Positions 1-5,833 of a stretch of 16,565 nucleotides of DNA are shown in pieces (position 1 is the first letter of the stretch; each line of letters opens with the position of its first letter). The position numbers and the translations under genes were made by a program. Source of the stretch: Chloroflexota bacterium (lineage in GTDB: Bacteria; Chloroflexota; Anaerolineae; Anaerolineales; Villigracilaceae); contig JAPLGV010000139.1 of assembly GCA_026389975.1 (NCBI GenBank), positions 1-16,565 on the forward strand, read 5' to 3'. The notes beneath the pieces were generated by a model, which had not been told where the DNA came from, did not search any database, and saw nothing but the letters and a program-made list of their open reading frames with translations.

Positions 1-141
1 GAAATGGTCCTGCCGGGTGACAATGTTGACCTGACCGTGACCCTGATAGTCCCTGTGGCCCTCGAACAAGGCTCCAAGTTCGCCATCCGCGAAGGCGGCC
101 TGACCGTCGGCGCTGGCGTCATTACAAAAATCATCGAATAG
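1..141 (+). CDS. tuf: Elongation factor Tu, C-terminal fragment
   Basis: The reading frame is open from the window edge and ends at TAG 139-141, giving the last 46 residues. The visible peptide contains MVLPGDNVDLTVTLIVPVA and then FAIREGGLTVGAGVITKIIE, which is the end of EF-Tu domain 3. EF-Tu is the GTPase that delivers aminoacyl-tRNA to the ribosome. The GTPase domain lies outside the window, so its motifs cannot be checked. rpmG follows after 22 nt, suggesting a shared transcript. Identification is firm from the C-terminal signature; only completeness is unknown. Confidence 0.95.
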   Translation, partial: EMVLPGDNVDLTVTLIVPVALEQGSKFAIREGGLTVGAGVITKIIE

Positions 142-163
142 TTCGATAGTTAGGGTGCATAGA

Positions 164-334
164 ATGGCTGGTAAAAAGAAAGACGTCCGCCCAGTGATCA
201 TCCTGGCATGTAACGACTGCAAAGAGCGCAACTATGTGACGGAGAAGAACCGCCGCAACGATCCGAACCGCTTGGAATTCAACAAGTACTGTCCACGCTG
301 TCGGAAGCACACCTTGCACCGCGAGACTAAGTAA
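164..334 (+). CDS. rpmG: Ribosomal protein L33 (bL33), zinc-ribbon form
   Basis: This 56-residue basic protein starts MAGKKKDVRPVIILACNDC. It carries two CxxC pairs, C16-N-D-C19 and C43-P-R-C46, so it is the zinc-binding (C+) form of L33. RNDPNRLEFNKYCPRC is typical of the family, and the length is normal. L33 is a large-subunit protein near the E site. ATG 164 follows an AGGGTG Shine-Dalgarno-like sequence at about 152-157. It lies between tuf and tRNA-Trp, an arrangement seen next to secE-nusG in several bacterial phyla. Too short for most ORF length cut-offs but well supported. Confidence 0.95.
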   Translation: MAGKKKDVRPVIILACNDCKERNYVTEKNRRNDPNRLEFNKYCPRCRKHTLHRETK

Positions 335-337
335 GAG

Positions 338-395
338 CCGCGTGTTCCAGTGCCAGGTGTCACGTGACACTGAAGCACTTGACACTGGAGCACGG
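338..395 (+). repeat. Nested palindromes between rpmG and tRNA-Trp
   Basis: The spacer contains a perfect 14-nt palindrome, GTGTCACGTGACAC (357-370). Outer arms CGTGTTCCAGTG (341-352) and CACTGGAGCACG (383-394) can pair with one mismatch or wobble. A 13-nt direct repeat, GACACTGRAGCAC, occurs at 366-378 and 381-393 with one difference. The RNA would fold into a branched structure just upstream of the tRNA. It could be a processing or stabilising element in the tuf-rpmG-trnW transcript; there is no T-run, so a terminator is unlikely. Function is inferred. Confidence 0.5.
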
Positions 396-400
396 TATGT

Positions 401-473
401 AGGCCAGTAGCTCAATTGGTAGAGCTCTCGTCTCCAAAACGAGCGGTTGTGGGTTCAAGTCCTGCCTGGCCTG
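401..473 (+). tRNA. trnW: tRNA-Trp (anticodon CCA)
   Basis: The 73 nt fold into a complete cloverleaf. Acceptor AGGCCAG (401-407) pairs perfectly with CTGGCCT (466-472), with discriminator G473. The D stem is GCTC/GAGC. Anticodon stem CTCGT (427-431) pairs with ACGAG, with loop CTCCAAA (432-438) and anticodon CCA at 434-436. The T arm is GTGGG-TTCAAGT-CCTGC with two G-U pairs. The 3' CCA is not encoded. It lies between rpmG and secE on the same strand and is probably cut out of a joint transcript. Confidence 0.97.
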
Positions 474-478
474 TAGAT

Positions 479-522
479 ACAACGCCGCCCTTCCTTTTCG
501 GCAATTTATCAGGCGGCGTTGT
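479..522 (+). promoter_or_regulatory. Hairpin between tRNA-Trp and secE
   Basis: ACAACGCCGCC (479-489) pairs perfectly with GGCGGCGTTGT (512-522), an 11-bp GC-rich stem with a 22-nt loop. No T-run follows, so it is not a standard intrinsic terminator. It begins 6 nt after the tRNA and ends 25 nt before the secE start, so it may guide tRNA 3' processing or protect the secE-nusG mRNA. Confidence 0.55.
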
Positions 523-547
523 CACGGTCAGTAAGAAGGAGTCTAAC

Positions 548-763
548 GTGGCCGGAAAAAACGATAAAACCAAGCGCGAGAATGCCATCCGGCGCTTTTT
601 CCGCGAAACGATTGGCGAGTTGCGCAAAGTCCACTGGCCGACCTGGCCGGAGGCCCGCCGCTTGACCATCATAGTGATCATTGTGGTGGTGATCATGTCC
701 TTATTCCTTTGGTTGGTAGACGAAATTGCCGTAAAGCTTCTGGTTCTGGCAATTGGCGCCTGA
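548..763 (+). CDS. secE: Protein translocase subunit SecE
   Basis: I chose GTG 548, preceded by AAGGAG at 535-540, giving 71 residues. The longer open frame upstream runs through the tRNA and is not real. The product has a basic, charged N-terminus (MAGKNDKTKRENAIRRFFRE), the amphipathic segment TIGELRKVHWPTWPEA with the SecE W-P-x-(D/E)-A-like signature, and one hydrophobic membrane helix at about residues 39-58. SecE clamps the SecY channel of the Sec translocon in the inner membrane. It is the short, single-helix form common outside Enterobacteria. nusG follows, as in most bacteria. Confidence 0.95.
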   Translation: MAGKNDKTKRENAIRRFFRETIGELRKVHWPTWPEARRLTIIVIIVVVIMSLFLWLVDEIAVKLLVLAIGA

Positions 764-794
764 TCTCTCCCTGGAGCAAGGCCAACGAGGTTGA

Positions 795-1472
795 ATGATG
801 TCCGATCAAGATCCGGAAGAACAGTTCGAGCAGGAACCGGTTGAATCCGAGGAGAATGAATCTCACTCGGAACAGCCTGTTTTAAGCGAACCAAAGACTG
901 TTCGCCAGGCAGCCCCTGCTCCGATGGAAGATACCGAATCGATCCCCGAGGGACCGGCCTGGTATGTGATTCATTGCTATTCCGGTTACGAAAACAAAGT
1001 ACGCCATAACCTCGAGCAGCGCATTGAGACGATGGGCATGAAGGACAAAGTCTTCGACGTTGTCGTGCCCACACAAGAAGAGATCGAAGTGCGTGATGGC
1101 AAACGCCGTACCGTGGAACGTCACATCTTCCCTGGTTACGTTCTGGTCAATATGGCGCTGAGTGAAGAATCATGGTTCGTGGTACGCAACACACCGGGCG
1201 TGACCGGGTTTGTCGGCATGGGCAACCTGCCCACTCCCCTGCGCCCCGAGGAAGTGGCTCAGATCCTCAAACGCATGGAAGCCGAAGCGCCGACAATCAA
1301 AGTGACGTTCAAGGTCGGAGAACGCGTCCGTATCGTAGATGGACCGTTCAACGATTTCCGGGGGGTGGTTGCAGTAATTGACATGGAGCGCACGAAGGCG
1401 CGCGTGATGGTCTCGTTCTTCGGGCGCGAAACGCCGGTGGAACTGGACTTCTTGCAGGTAGAAAAAGCTTAG
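795..1472 (+). CDS. nusG: Transcription antitermination/elongation factor NusG
   Basis: NusG binds RNA polymerase through its NGN domain and ribosomal S10 or Rho through its KOW domain. The product has about 225 residues. The NGN domain begins at WYVIHCYSGYENKVRHNLEQR (about residue 56) and includes FPGYVLVNM and VRNTPGVTGFVG. The KOW domain includes FKVGERVRIVDGPFNDFRGVV near residue 175 onward. The first ~52 residues are an acidic, Pro/Gln/Glu-rich extension absent from E. coli NusG and probably disordered. Two adjacent ATGs (795, 798) are possible; GAGG at 787-790 is better spaced for 798. It follows secE by about 30 nt. Confidence 0.96.
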   Translation: MMSDQDPEEQFEQEPVESEENESHSEQPVLSEPKTVRQAAPAPMEDTESIPEGPAWYVIHCYSGYENKVRHNLEQRIETMGMKDKVFDVVVPTQEEIEVRDGKRRTVERHIFPGYVLVNMALSEESWFVVRNTPGVTGFVGMGNLPTPLRPEEVAQILKRMEAEAPTIKVTFKVGERVRIVDGPFNDFRGVVAVIDMERTKARVMVSFFGRETPVELDFLQVEKA

Positions 1473-1503
1473 ACCCTAAAGATCTCGAAGGCCTTTAGGG
1501 TCT
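1471..1503 (+). terminator. Hairpin after nusG (weak terminator or processing stem)
   Basis: AGACCCTAAAG (1471-1481) pairs perfectly with CTTTAGGGTCT (1493-1503), an 11-bp stem with an 11-nt loop that overlaps the nusG stop codon. The downstream bases (TATGGGAG) are not a T-run, so termination would be inefficient. It probably modulates nusG to rplK read-through or blocks 3' exonucleases. Confidence 0.5.
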
Positions 1504-1506
1504 TAT

Positions 1507-1530
1507 GGGAGGGTGTCCCGTAATCACCCG
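1507..1530 (+). promoter_or_regulatory. Candidate L1-binding leader element upstream of rplK
   Basis: The segment GGGAGGGTGT (1507-1516) is followed by TAATCACCCG (1521-1530). GGGTG (1511-1515) can pair with CACCC (1525-1529). A very similar pair of blocks lies in the rplK-rplA spacer. Ribosomal protein L1 is known to repress its own operon by binding mRNA resembling its 23S site. Assignment here rests on position and on the duplicated motif. Confidence 0.35.
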
Positions 1531-1553
1531 CTAAAACCATACAAGGAGTAAAA

Positions 1554-1979
1554 ATGGCAAAGAAGATAAAGGCAATTGTTCGTCTGCAGATTGAGGCCGG
1601 TAAGGCCAATCCTGCACCCCCCATTGGCCCGGCGCTGGCCGGTCATGGCATCAATATCATGGCATTCTGCAAGGATTACAACGCCCGCACGTCCACTCGC
1701 CAGGGCGAAGTCCTTCCGGCAGAAATTAGCGTCTACACCGACGGTTCGTTTACCTTCATCCTGAAAACGCCTCCTGCCGCTGTCTTGCTGCGCAAGGCCG
1801 CCGGCGTGGATAAAGGTTCAGGTGTACCGAACCGTGAAAAGGTCGGCAATGTGACTCATGCCCAGGTCAAAGAGATTGCACAGTTGAAGATGAAGGATCT
1901 GAACGCGATTGACATCCAAGGTGCCATGCGCCAAATTGAGGGCACTGCCCGCAGCATGGGCATTACTGTCGTTGATTAA
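1554..1979 (+). CDS. rplK: Ribosomal protein L11 (uL11)
   Basis: This 141-residue protein is of normal L11 length. It starts MAKKIKAIVRLQIEAGKANP and contains the family signature PAPPIGPALAGHGINIMAFCK with the flexible Pro-rich linker. The C-terminal rRNA-binding domain includes KGSGVPNREKVGNVTHAQVKEIAQ and ends IEGTARSMGITVVD. L11 forms the stalk base and GTPase-associated centre with 23S rRNA and L10. ATG 1554 follows AAGGAG at about 1542-1547. It is co-directional with nusG and rplA. Confidence 0.98.
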   Translation: MAKKIKAIVRLQIEAGKANPAPPIGPALAGHGINIMAFCKDYNARTSTRQGEVLPAEISVYTDGSFTFILKTPPAAVLLRKAAGVDKGSGVPNREKVGNVTHAQVKEIAQLKMKDLNAIDIQGAMRQIEGTARSMGITVVD

Positions 1980-1980
1980 C

Positions 1981-2010
1981 CCGGTGGGAGGGTCTGGATT
2001 TACTCACGGC
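1981..2010 (+). promoter_or_regulatory. Candidate L1-binding element in the rplK-rplA spacer
   Basis: The spacer has GGTGGGAGGGTCT (1983-1995) followed by TTACTCACGG (2000-2009), which can form an imperfect stem (CCG/CGG plus TG/CA). It repeats the GGGAGGGTST and TWAYTCAC-like blocks of the rplK leader. GGTGGGAG plus a downstream ACCAC/CTCAC block is, as I recall, a recurrent L1 mRNA target between rplK and rplA in other bacteria. The functional assignment is inferred. Confidence 0.4.
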
Positions 2011-2035
2011 CCGCTTGCACCACAAAGGAGAACTC

Positions 2036-2755
2036 ATGGCTAAACACGGAAAGAAATATCTGGCCGCCGCGGCCAAAGTGGATCTGGAAAAATTCTACGA
2101 TCCGACTGAAGCGGTCAAACTGGTAAAAGAAACTTCGTACGCAAAATTTGACGCCACTGTGGAAGTCCACATGCGCATGGGCCTCGACCCCCGACAGGCT
2201 GACCAGCAGGTGCGCGACGTGGTTGTTCTGCCGCATGGTCTGGGTAAGGCCGTCCGCGTGCTGGTTTTTGCACAGGGTGACGGCGCAACCAACGCCCGCA
2301 ACGCTGGTGCCGATACCGTCGCTGATGACGAAGAGACCCTGACCAAGATCCAGAACGGTTGGCTCGATTTCGATGTCGCCATCGCCACGCCAGACATGAT
2401 GGGCAAGGTCGGTAAACTCGGCCGCGTGCTCGGACCTCGTGGTCTGATGCCGAACCCCAAGGCTGGCACTGTTGTTGGTCCCGAAGATATCGCCCGCGCA
2501 GTTACCGAGTCCAAGGCCGGCCGCGTCGAATTCCGCCTGGACAAGACCGCCAACATCCACGTTTCGATTGGCAAAGCCTCGTTCGACGAGAAAAAAATCT
2601 ACGAAAACTTCTCTGCGTTGATGGATGCCATCATGAAGGCCCGCCCGGCTGCTGCCAAGGGCAATTACATCAAGCACATCACAATGACTTCAACGATGGG
2701 CCCCGGCATCAAGATTGATGCCAACTTGGCCCAGTCAATGGAGGAAAGCGAATAG
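2036..2755 (+). CDS. rplA: Ribosomal protein L1 (uL1)
   Basis: I chose ATG 2036, preceded by AAAGGAG (2024-2030) at 5-nt spacing, giving 239 residues. An in-frame TTG at 2015 lacks a ribosome site and would add residues inside the probable L1 target. Family landmarks are MAKHGKKYLAAAAKVD at the N-terminus, MRMGLDPRQADQQVRDVVVLPHG, the domain II signature GPRGLMPNPKAGTVV, and the C-terminal TMGPGIKIDANL. L1 binds 23S rRNA in the mobile L1 stalk and is the usual autogenous repressor of rplKA. Length is normal. Confidence 0.98.
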   Translation: MAKHGKKYLAAAAKVDLEKFYDPTEAVKLVKETSYAKFDATVEVHMRMGLDPRQADQQVRDVVVLPHGLGKAVRVLVFAQGDGATNARNAGADTVADDEETLTKIQNGWLDFDVAIATPDMMGKVGKLGRVLGPRGLMPNPKAGTVVGPEDIARAVTESKAGRVEFRLDKTANIHVSIGKASFDEKKIYENFSALMDAIMKARPAAAKGNYIKHITMTSTMGPGIKIDANLAQSMEESE

Positions 2756-2774
2756 CAATATTCGCCCCGCCCGA

Positions 2775-2918
2775 GATCTATTCCTTCGCCGAAGACAGCA
2801 GGCGCTCTAAGCACACTCGAAGAGCTTAATCTCCTGCCCAGGTGAAGACTGGTGGAAACACCCTTCCCTTTCCGGGGAGTAAAAGTCTTTGCCTGGAACG
2901 CTCGGGCAAAGACTTTTT
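2775..2918 (+). promoter_or_regulatory. L10 leader with terminator/antiterminator switch
   Basis: The stretch from about 2791 has the look of the L10 leader family: GAAGACAGCAGG, a helix GCTCT (2804-2808)/AGAGC (2821-2825), then CTTAATCTCCTGCC, with GCAGG (2798-2802) pairing CCTGC (2833-2837). A small hairpin GGTG-GAAA-CACC lies at 2851-2862. Downstream is a 13-bp intrinsic terminator, AAAAGTCTTTGCC (2881-2893) against GGCAAAGACTTTT (2905-2917), ending in five T. GGTGAAGACT (2841-2850) can pair with all ten bases of 2884-2893, excluding the terminator. In Bacillus, L10(L12)4 is known to control rplJL by attenuation at such a leader. Confidence 0.85.
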
Positions 2919-2941
2919 GATTGGAAAGGAGGTGATATTCT

Positions 2942-3478
2942 TTGTCAAAATCAAAAGCACAGAAAGAGACCATTCTGACCCAGTATATGGAGTGGGTTAG
3001 CAAGAGCCAGGCTGTCGTTCTGGTTGAGTATTCCGGTTTAAAGACGAACAACCTGGATGCTATCCGGGCCAAGATCCGTGAGGCTGGCGGTGAGTTCCAT
3101 ATCGTCAAGAACACGCTGGCCAAACTGGCTCTGGAAAAGGCTGGCTTCAAGGTCCCGGCTGACTATGCAGAAAAGAGCACGGCGATCGGCTTTGCTTTCT
3201 CCGACCCCGCCGGGTTCGCCAAGGCGCTCACAGAGGCGACCAAAGGCATGGAAGCCGTCAAGATCAAAGGTGGTTTCATGGGCGCTGGTACGCTCCTCAA
3301 ACCCGCCGAGGTCAAGGCGCTTGCCAGCCTTCCGCCCCTGCCCGTTATACGGGCGCAACTGCTGGGTATTCTGCAGGCCCCCGCCAGCAAACTGGTCCGC
3401 ATACTGGCCGAACCTGGCCGCCAGGTGGCTTACGTGGTCAAGGCGTTTTCCGAAAAGGCCGCACCTATTGCGGCATAA
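2942..3478 (+). CDS. rplJ: Ribosomal protein L10 (uL10)
   Basis: The 178-residue product starts at TTG 2942, set by the near-perfect Shine-Dalgarno AAAGGAGGTGAT at 2925-2936. Landmarks are KSQAVVLVEYSGLKTNNLDAIR, REAGGEFHIVKNTLAKLALEK and the C-terminal LRAQLLGILQAPASKLVRIL-like helix, which receives L7/L12 dimers. L10 anchors the stalk on 23S rRNA beside L11. The gene follows an attenuator leader and precedes rplL, so the L10-L12 complex probably feeds back on its own synthesis. The TTG start after a very strong ribosome site may be part of the rate tuning; that is inference. Confidence 0.97.
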   Translation: MSKSKAQKETILTQYMEWVSKSQAVVLVEYSGLKTNNLDAIRAKIREAGGEFHIVKNTLAKLALEKAGFKVPADYAEKSTAIGFAFSDPAGFAKALTEATKGMEAVKIKGGFMGAGTLLKPAEVKALASLPPLPVIRAQLLGILQAPASKLVRILAEPGRQVAYVVKAFSEKAAPIAA

Positions 3479-3484
3479 GATATC

Positions 3485-3530
3485 GTAGTAACGACTTCGC
3501 GAAGCACCCTTTAGGGTAAGTCGTTACTAC
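3485..3530 (+). promoter_or_regulatory. Branched hairpin in the rplJ-rplL spacer
   Basis: GTAGTAACGACTT (3485-3497) pairs perfectly with AAGTCGTTACTAC (3518-3530). Inside, ACCCT-TT-AGGGT (3506-3517) forms a second hairpin, and TTCGCGAA (3496-3503) is self-complementary. There is no T-run after the stem, so it is probably a partial terminator, an RNase site or an mRNA stabiliser that helps set the higher L7/L12 level. The role is inferred. Confidence 0.55.
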
Positions 3531-3573
3531 TCCAACAAAAAACTTTTCAAAAGAAATCTGAAGGAGATTTACA

Positions 3574-3954
3574 ATGGCTGATCTGGAAAAAATCGTCGAA
3601 CAGTTGAGCGCACTCTCGGTCCTCGAGGCTGCTGAACTGGTCAAGAAATTGGAAGAGAAGTGGGGCGTTTCCGCCGCCGCTCCCGTCGCTATGGCCGTTG
3701 CCGGTGCTGCTCCCGCGGCAGCTGCTGAGGCCGTCGAAGAGAAGACCGAATTCGATGTCGTCATCAAGGAACCTGGCCCCAAGAAAATCGAGGTCATTAA
3801 GGTCATCCGCCAGCTGGTCAACCTGAGCCTGACCGAGGCCAAGGCCATGGCCGAGACCGCCGACGGCAAAGTAATGGCCGCAGTCGGTAAAGACGCCGCC
3901 ATGGACGCCAAGAAGAAGTTGGAAGAAGCCGGCGCCGTCGTCGAAGTCAAGTAA
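3574..3954 (+). CDS. rplL: Ribosomal protein L7/L12 (bL12)
   Basis: The product is 126 residues, a normal length. The N-terminal dimerisation region is MADLEKIVEQLSALSVLEAAELVKKLEEKWG, followed by an Ala/Pro-rich hinge (about residues 34-53) and the C-terminal factor-binding domain with EFDVVIKEPGPKKIEVIKVIR, LTEAKAMAE and KKKLEEAGAVVEVK. L7/L12 is the multi-copy stalk protein that recruits translation GTPases, including EF-Tu encoded at the start of the window. ATG 3574 follows GAAGGAG at about 3560. It is the last gene of the block and is closed by a strong terminator; rpoB does not follow. Confidence 0.98.
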   Translation: MADLEKIVEQLSALSVLEAAELVKKLEEKWGVSAAAPVAMAVAGAAPAAAAEAVEEKTEFDVVIKEPGPKKIEVIKVIRQLVNLSLTEAKAMAETADGKVMAAVGKDAAMDAKKKLEEAGAVVEVK

Positions 3955-3975
3955 GTTTTTTGACGAGCACCAACC

Positions 3976-4011
3976 AAAAAGGCGACCCTTTCACGGGCCG
4001 CCTTTTTGATT
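3976..4011 (+). terminator. Intrinsic terminator of the ribosomal-protein block
   Basis: AAAAAGGCG (3976-3984) pairs with CGCCTTTTT (3999-4007), and CCC (3986-3988) with GGG (3995-3997) across one mismatch, with loop TTTCAC. The stem ends in a run of five T, and another TTTT follows at 4011-4014. It begins 22 nt after the rplL stop. Confidence 0.93.
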
Positions 4012-4025
4012 TTAGCAATATTAAT

Positions 4026-4247
4026 TTACCGGCGGAATGGATCGTAATCCGGATTCGTGCCAGCCCAGACACAGGTCGGCTGGGCAAACTGGTTACACAG
4101 CATGCCAAGCGAACAGCGATGTGACAGTACCCGTGGCGGGTCGGGGAGGGTATCTGCCGGATAGAGAACCTCGGCCTCCAACGCCACTTCGCGTTTGACG
4201 TGGTCGCAAAAACAAACCTTACTCACTTCCCATGTCCGTTCAGCCAT
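4026..4247 (-). CDS. Small Cys-containing hypothetical protein
   Basis: This 73-residue protein matches no family I recognise. ATG 4247 is preceded on the minus strand by GGAGGTG, an excellent ribosome site at good spacing, which is the main reason to call it a gene. Cys residues at 12, 14, 45, 51 and 59 and His at 16 and 43 could form a metal site or disulfides: VCFCDHVKREVALEAEVLYPAD in the first half and SHRCSLGMLCNQFAQPTC in the second. There is no signal peptide or membrane segment. It stands alone, convergent with rplL. Confidence 0.7.
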   Translation of the reverse strand: MAERTWEVSKVCFCDHVKREVALEAEVLYPADTLPDPPRVLSHRCSLGMLCNQFAQPTCVWAGTNPDYDPFRR

Positions 4248-4276
4248 AGCACACCTCCGGAATTAATTTCAGTTTG

Positions 4277-4389
4277 CAGGGTACTGCGTAAATATTTTAA
4301 CCCAAATCGTCGTTTTTTTTGGCCGCTTCAGTTCAAAAATTTATGTAAGGAGCAGTAGAACCTGTCCGACAACTAATCCAGTGAGAACC
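4277..4389. repeat. Diverged intergenic repeat, copy A (paired with 5697-5810)
   Basis: The segment begins CAGGGTACTGCG and includes TTTATGTAAGGAGCAGTAG and a final GAGAACC. The ~114-bp segment at 5697-5810 begins with the same 12 bases and contains matching blocks in the same order (GTTCA, ATG-AA, GCAGTA-AACC, TAATCC, GAACC). CAGGG-TACTGC at the left is echoed in inverse by GCAGTAGAACCTG (4352-4364), like imperfect terminal inverted repeats. The middle is AT-rich and poorly conserved. Confidence 0.5.
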
Positions 4390-4487
4390 GTCACGAATCG
4401 GGGTGACAAATCGCGCATTTCGGACAGCATAAGTCCATAATTCTTTGCAAACCGCTGCCGGGTCCGGCACGCTGCAGATTATTTTGC

Positions 4488-4877
4488 CTACTCTTCTTCG
4501 AGTTCATCGCTCGCTTCAGTATCAATGATCTCGCCAACCTCGTCCTGCTGCGGAGCGTCCCGCCAGGTGCCGGTGACCACCTTCTGCAAAACATTGGTGT
4601 GTTCCTGGACAACATCATCGGGGCAAAGTGTCACGAACAGCGTAGTGCCCAACCAGATCACAACGGCATCGTCTAAAGCGCCAATAACCGGAAACACCGC
4701 GCCAGGGATCAGGTCCACCGGCGATATAACGTATATGGCCGCCGCAATAGGCAGTAGTTTCAATAAGAAATTGACGCGCCGGTCACCGATCAGACGCAGG
4801 ATGAGTTTGATACGCAGAACCAGGTCCTGGAAGAAGCCGCTGTTCTGGTTGTTTATGATGGTATGCTTGTTTGCCAT
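4488..4877 (-). CDS. DUF1232 (YkvA-like) membrane protein
   Basis: The protein has 129 residues. The DUF1232 core is visible as YVISPVDLIPGAVFPVIGALDDAVVI (split here: YVISPVDLIPG at 49-59 and IGALDDAVVI at 65-74), inside two hydrophobic stretches at about 41-60 and 62-84. The last 25 residues are acidic (DEVGEIIDTEASDELEEE). Proteins of this family are small inner-membrane or membrane-associated proteins of unknown function. ATG 4877 follows GAGGAGAG on the minus strand. It lies 15 nt downstream of the phospholipase-like gene and is likely co-transcribed with it. Function cannot be stated beyond the family. Confidence 0.88.
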   Translation of the reverse strand: MANKHTIINNQNSGFFQDLVLRIKLILRLIGDRRVNFLLKLLPIAAAIYVISPVDLIPGAVFPVIGALDDAVVIWLGTTLFVTLCPDDVVQEHTNVLQKVVTGTWRDAPQQDEVGEIIDTEASDELEEE

Positions 4878-4892
4878 TTGAATCTCTCCTCG

Positions 4893-5615
4893 TTAAATCG
4901 TCAAATCCAGGGCGGAGATGAAACCGTCCGTGGCCGCACCGTTAATCCATAGATGTCGAACTATACGAGAAAGTTGCCGGGTAGATTCATCTACGAAACG
5001 ATCCATCTCGGCGCCAGAAAGATAGATGTAAGGACGATTATACGCTTTTTTCACATCCTCGTCAGTGCGCTGATAGTCCTGTTGGATGTACTCAACTCGC
5101 TGACGAACAGCCTCCAGCGGCAGGAAATCCAATTCCCCTGTATCGGGTCGGGCGTCCAGAAAAACGCGCCAGAACAGGCAATCGGGATGGTCACGGACGT
5201 AGATAAAGTCGAGACCGTACCAGTCTTTCTTGACTTCCCAGATGAAGTCCTTATCCGCGGCGAATTCAGCAGAAAAGCGCTGTGTGGTAGGTTCGGCAAT
5301 TTCCTGGCTCCACAGATTATCAGCAATCAAGTGGAAAAAATATCCCATCCGGAACGAAACCGGAGCGATATCCGCTGTGCCGCGCAAGGGCAGGAGATAA
5401 CGCCGGTAGAATTCCATGTCGGCAAGTTTTCGATAGGCACCCGGGAAGTTGCCAAAATGTGTAACCTCCGGAGGCGGGGTGAACTTTTCCCACTTCTCAT
5501 CCGGGATGCCGGAATCGGGGGCGAGGTTGCCCACCGCAAAGCCGGCCGGATCCAGGTCCGGGAAGAGGCCAAGCAGGTTTTCAGCAATCCGCAGGTGAGC
5601 AATCCAGGTCGCCAT
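4893..5615 (-). CDS. Zinc-dependent phospholipase C-like hydrolase
   Basis: I chose ATG 5615 (240 residues) because MATWIAHLRIAENLL is the usual family start; the open frame extends 32 codons further into unrelated sequence. Probable metal ligands by analogy with the Zn-dependent PLC family (PF00882-like) are H7, D34 (NLAPDSG), H53 (VTHFG), and H95 and D99 in GYFFHLIADNLW. The product has no signal peptide, so it is probably cytoplasmic, and its substrate is unknown. TATAAT lies at 5627-5622 on the minus strand, 6 nt before the ATG, with no Shine-Dalgarno, suggesting a leaderless mRNA. DUF1232 follows in the same direction. Confidence 0.82.
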   Translation of the reverse strand: MATWIAHLRIAENLLGLFPDLDPAGFAVGNLAPDSGIPDEKWEKFTPPPEVTHFGNFPGAYRKLADMEFYRRYLLPLRGTADIAPVSFRMGYFFHLIADNLWSQEIAEPTTQRFSAEFAADKDFIWEVKKDWYGLDFIYVRDHPDCLFWRVFLDARPDTGELDFLPLEAVRQRVEYIQQDYQRTDEDVKKAYNRPYIYLSGAEMDRFVDESTRQLSRIVRHLWINGAATDGFISALDLTI

Positions 5616-5696
5616 ACCTGTATTATAAAGCCGAGTCTTGGGTCTTTGGGAATCCCAGTGATGGAGGGAAAGAACTGGGGGAGTTGGGGTAAAATA

Positions 5697-5810
5697 CAGG
5701 GTACTGCGCAAAGATGTGAACCAATTTTGCTGTAATTACCTGTATTTTGATTGTTTATAGTTCACATAAATATATATGAAGCAGTAAAACCGGTAATCCT
5801 GATTTGAACC
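5697..5810. repeat. Diverged intergenic repeat, copy B
   Basis: This segment shares its first 12 bases (CAGGGTACTGCG) and several ordered blocks with copy A (4277-4389). The left end CAGGGTACTGC is echoed inversely by GCAGTAAAACCGG (5781-5793). It fills the space between the divergent phospholipase-like and HAD genes. The two copies lie on the same strand in the same orientation, one before and one after the DUF1232/phospholipase pair. Confidence 0.5.
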
Positions 5811-5833
5811 TCTTTGAATTTCTAATTAAGCCG

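Noticed and set aside
416..547. N-terminal extension of secE
   Set aside because: This frame runs through tRNA-Trp and the hairpin; GTG 548 with AAGGAG is the sensible start.
412..1074. 220-residue minus-strand open frame over tRNA-Trp and secE
   Set aside because: Antisense to secE, nusG and the tRNA; no family features.
5616..5711. 32-residue extension of the phospholipase-like protein
   Set aside because: Unrelated low-quality sequence ahead of the family's usual MATWIAH start, and TATAAT sits inside it.
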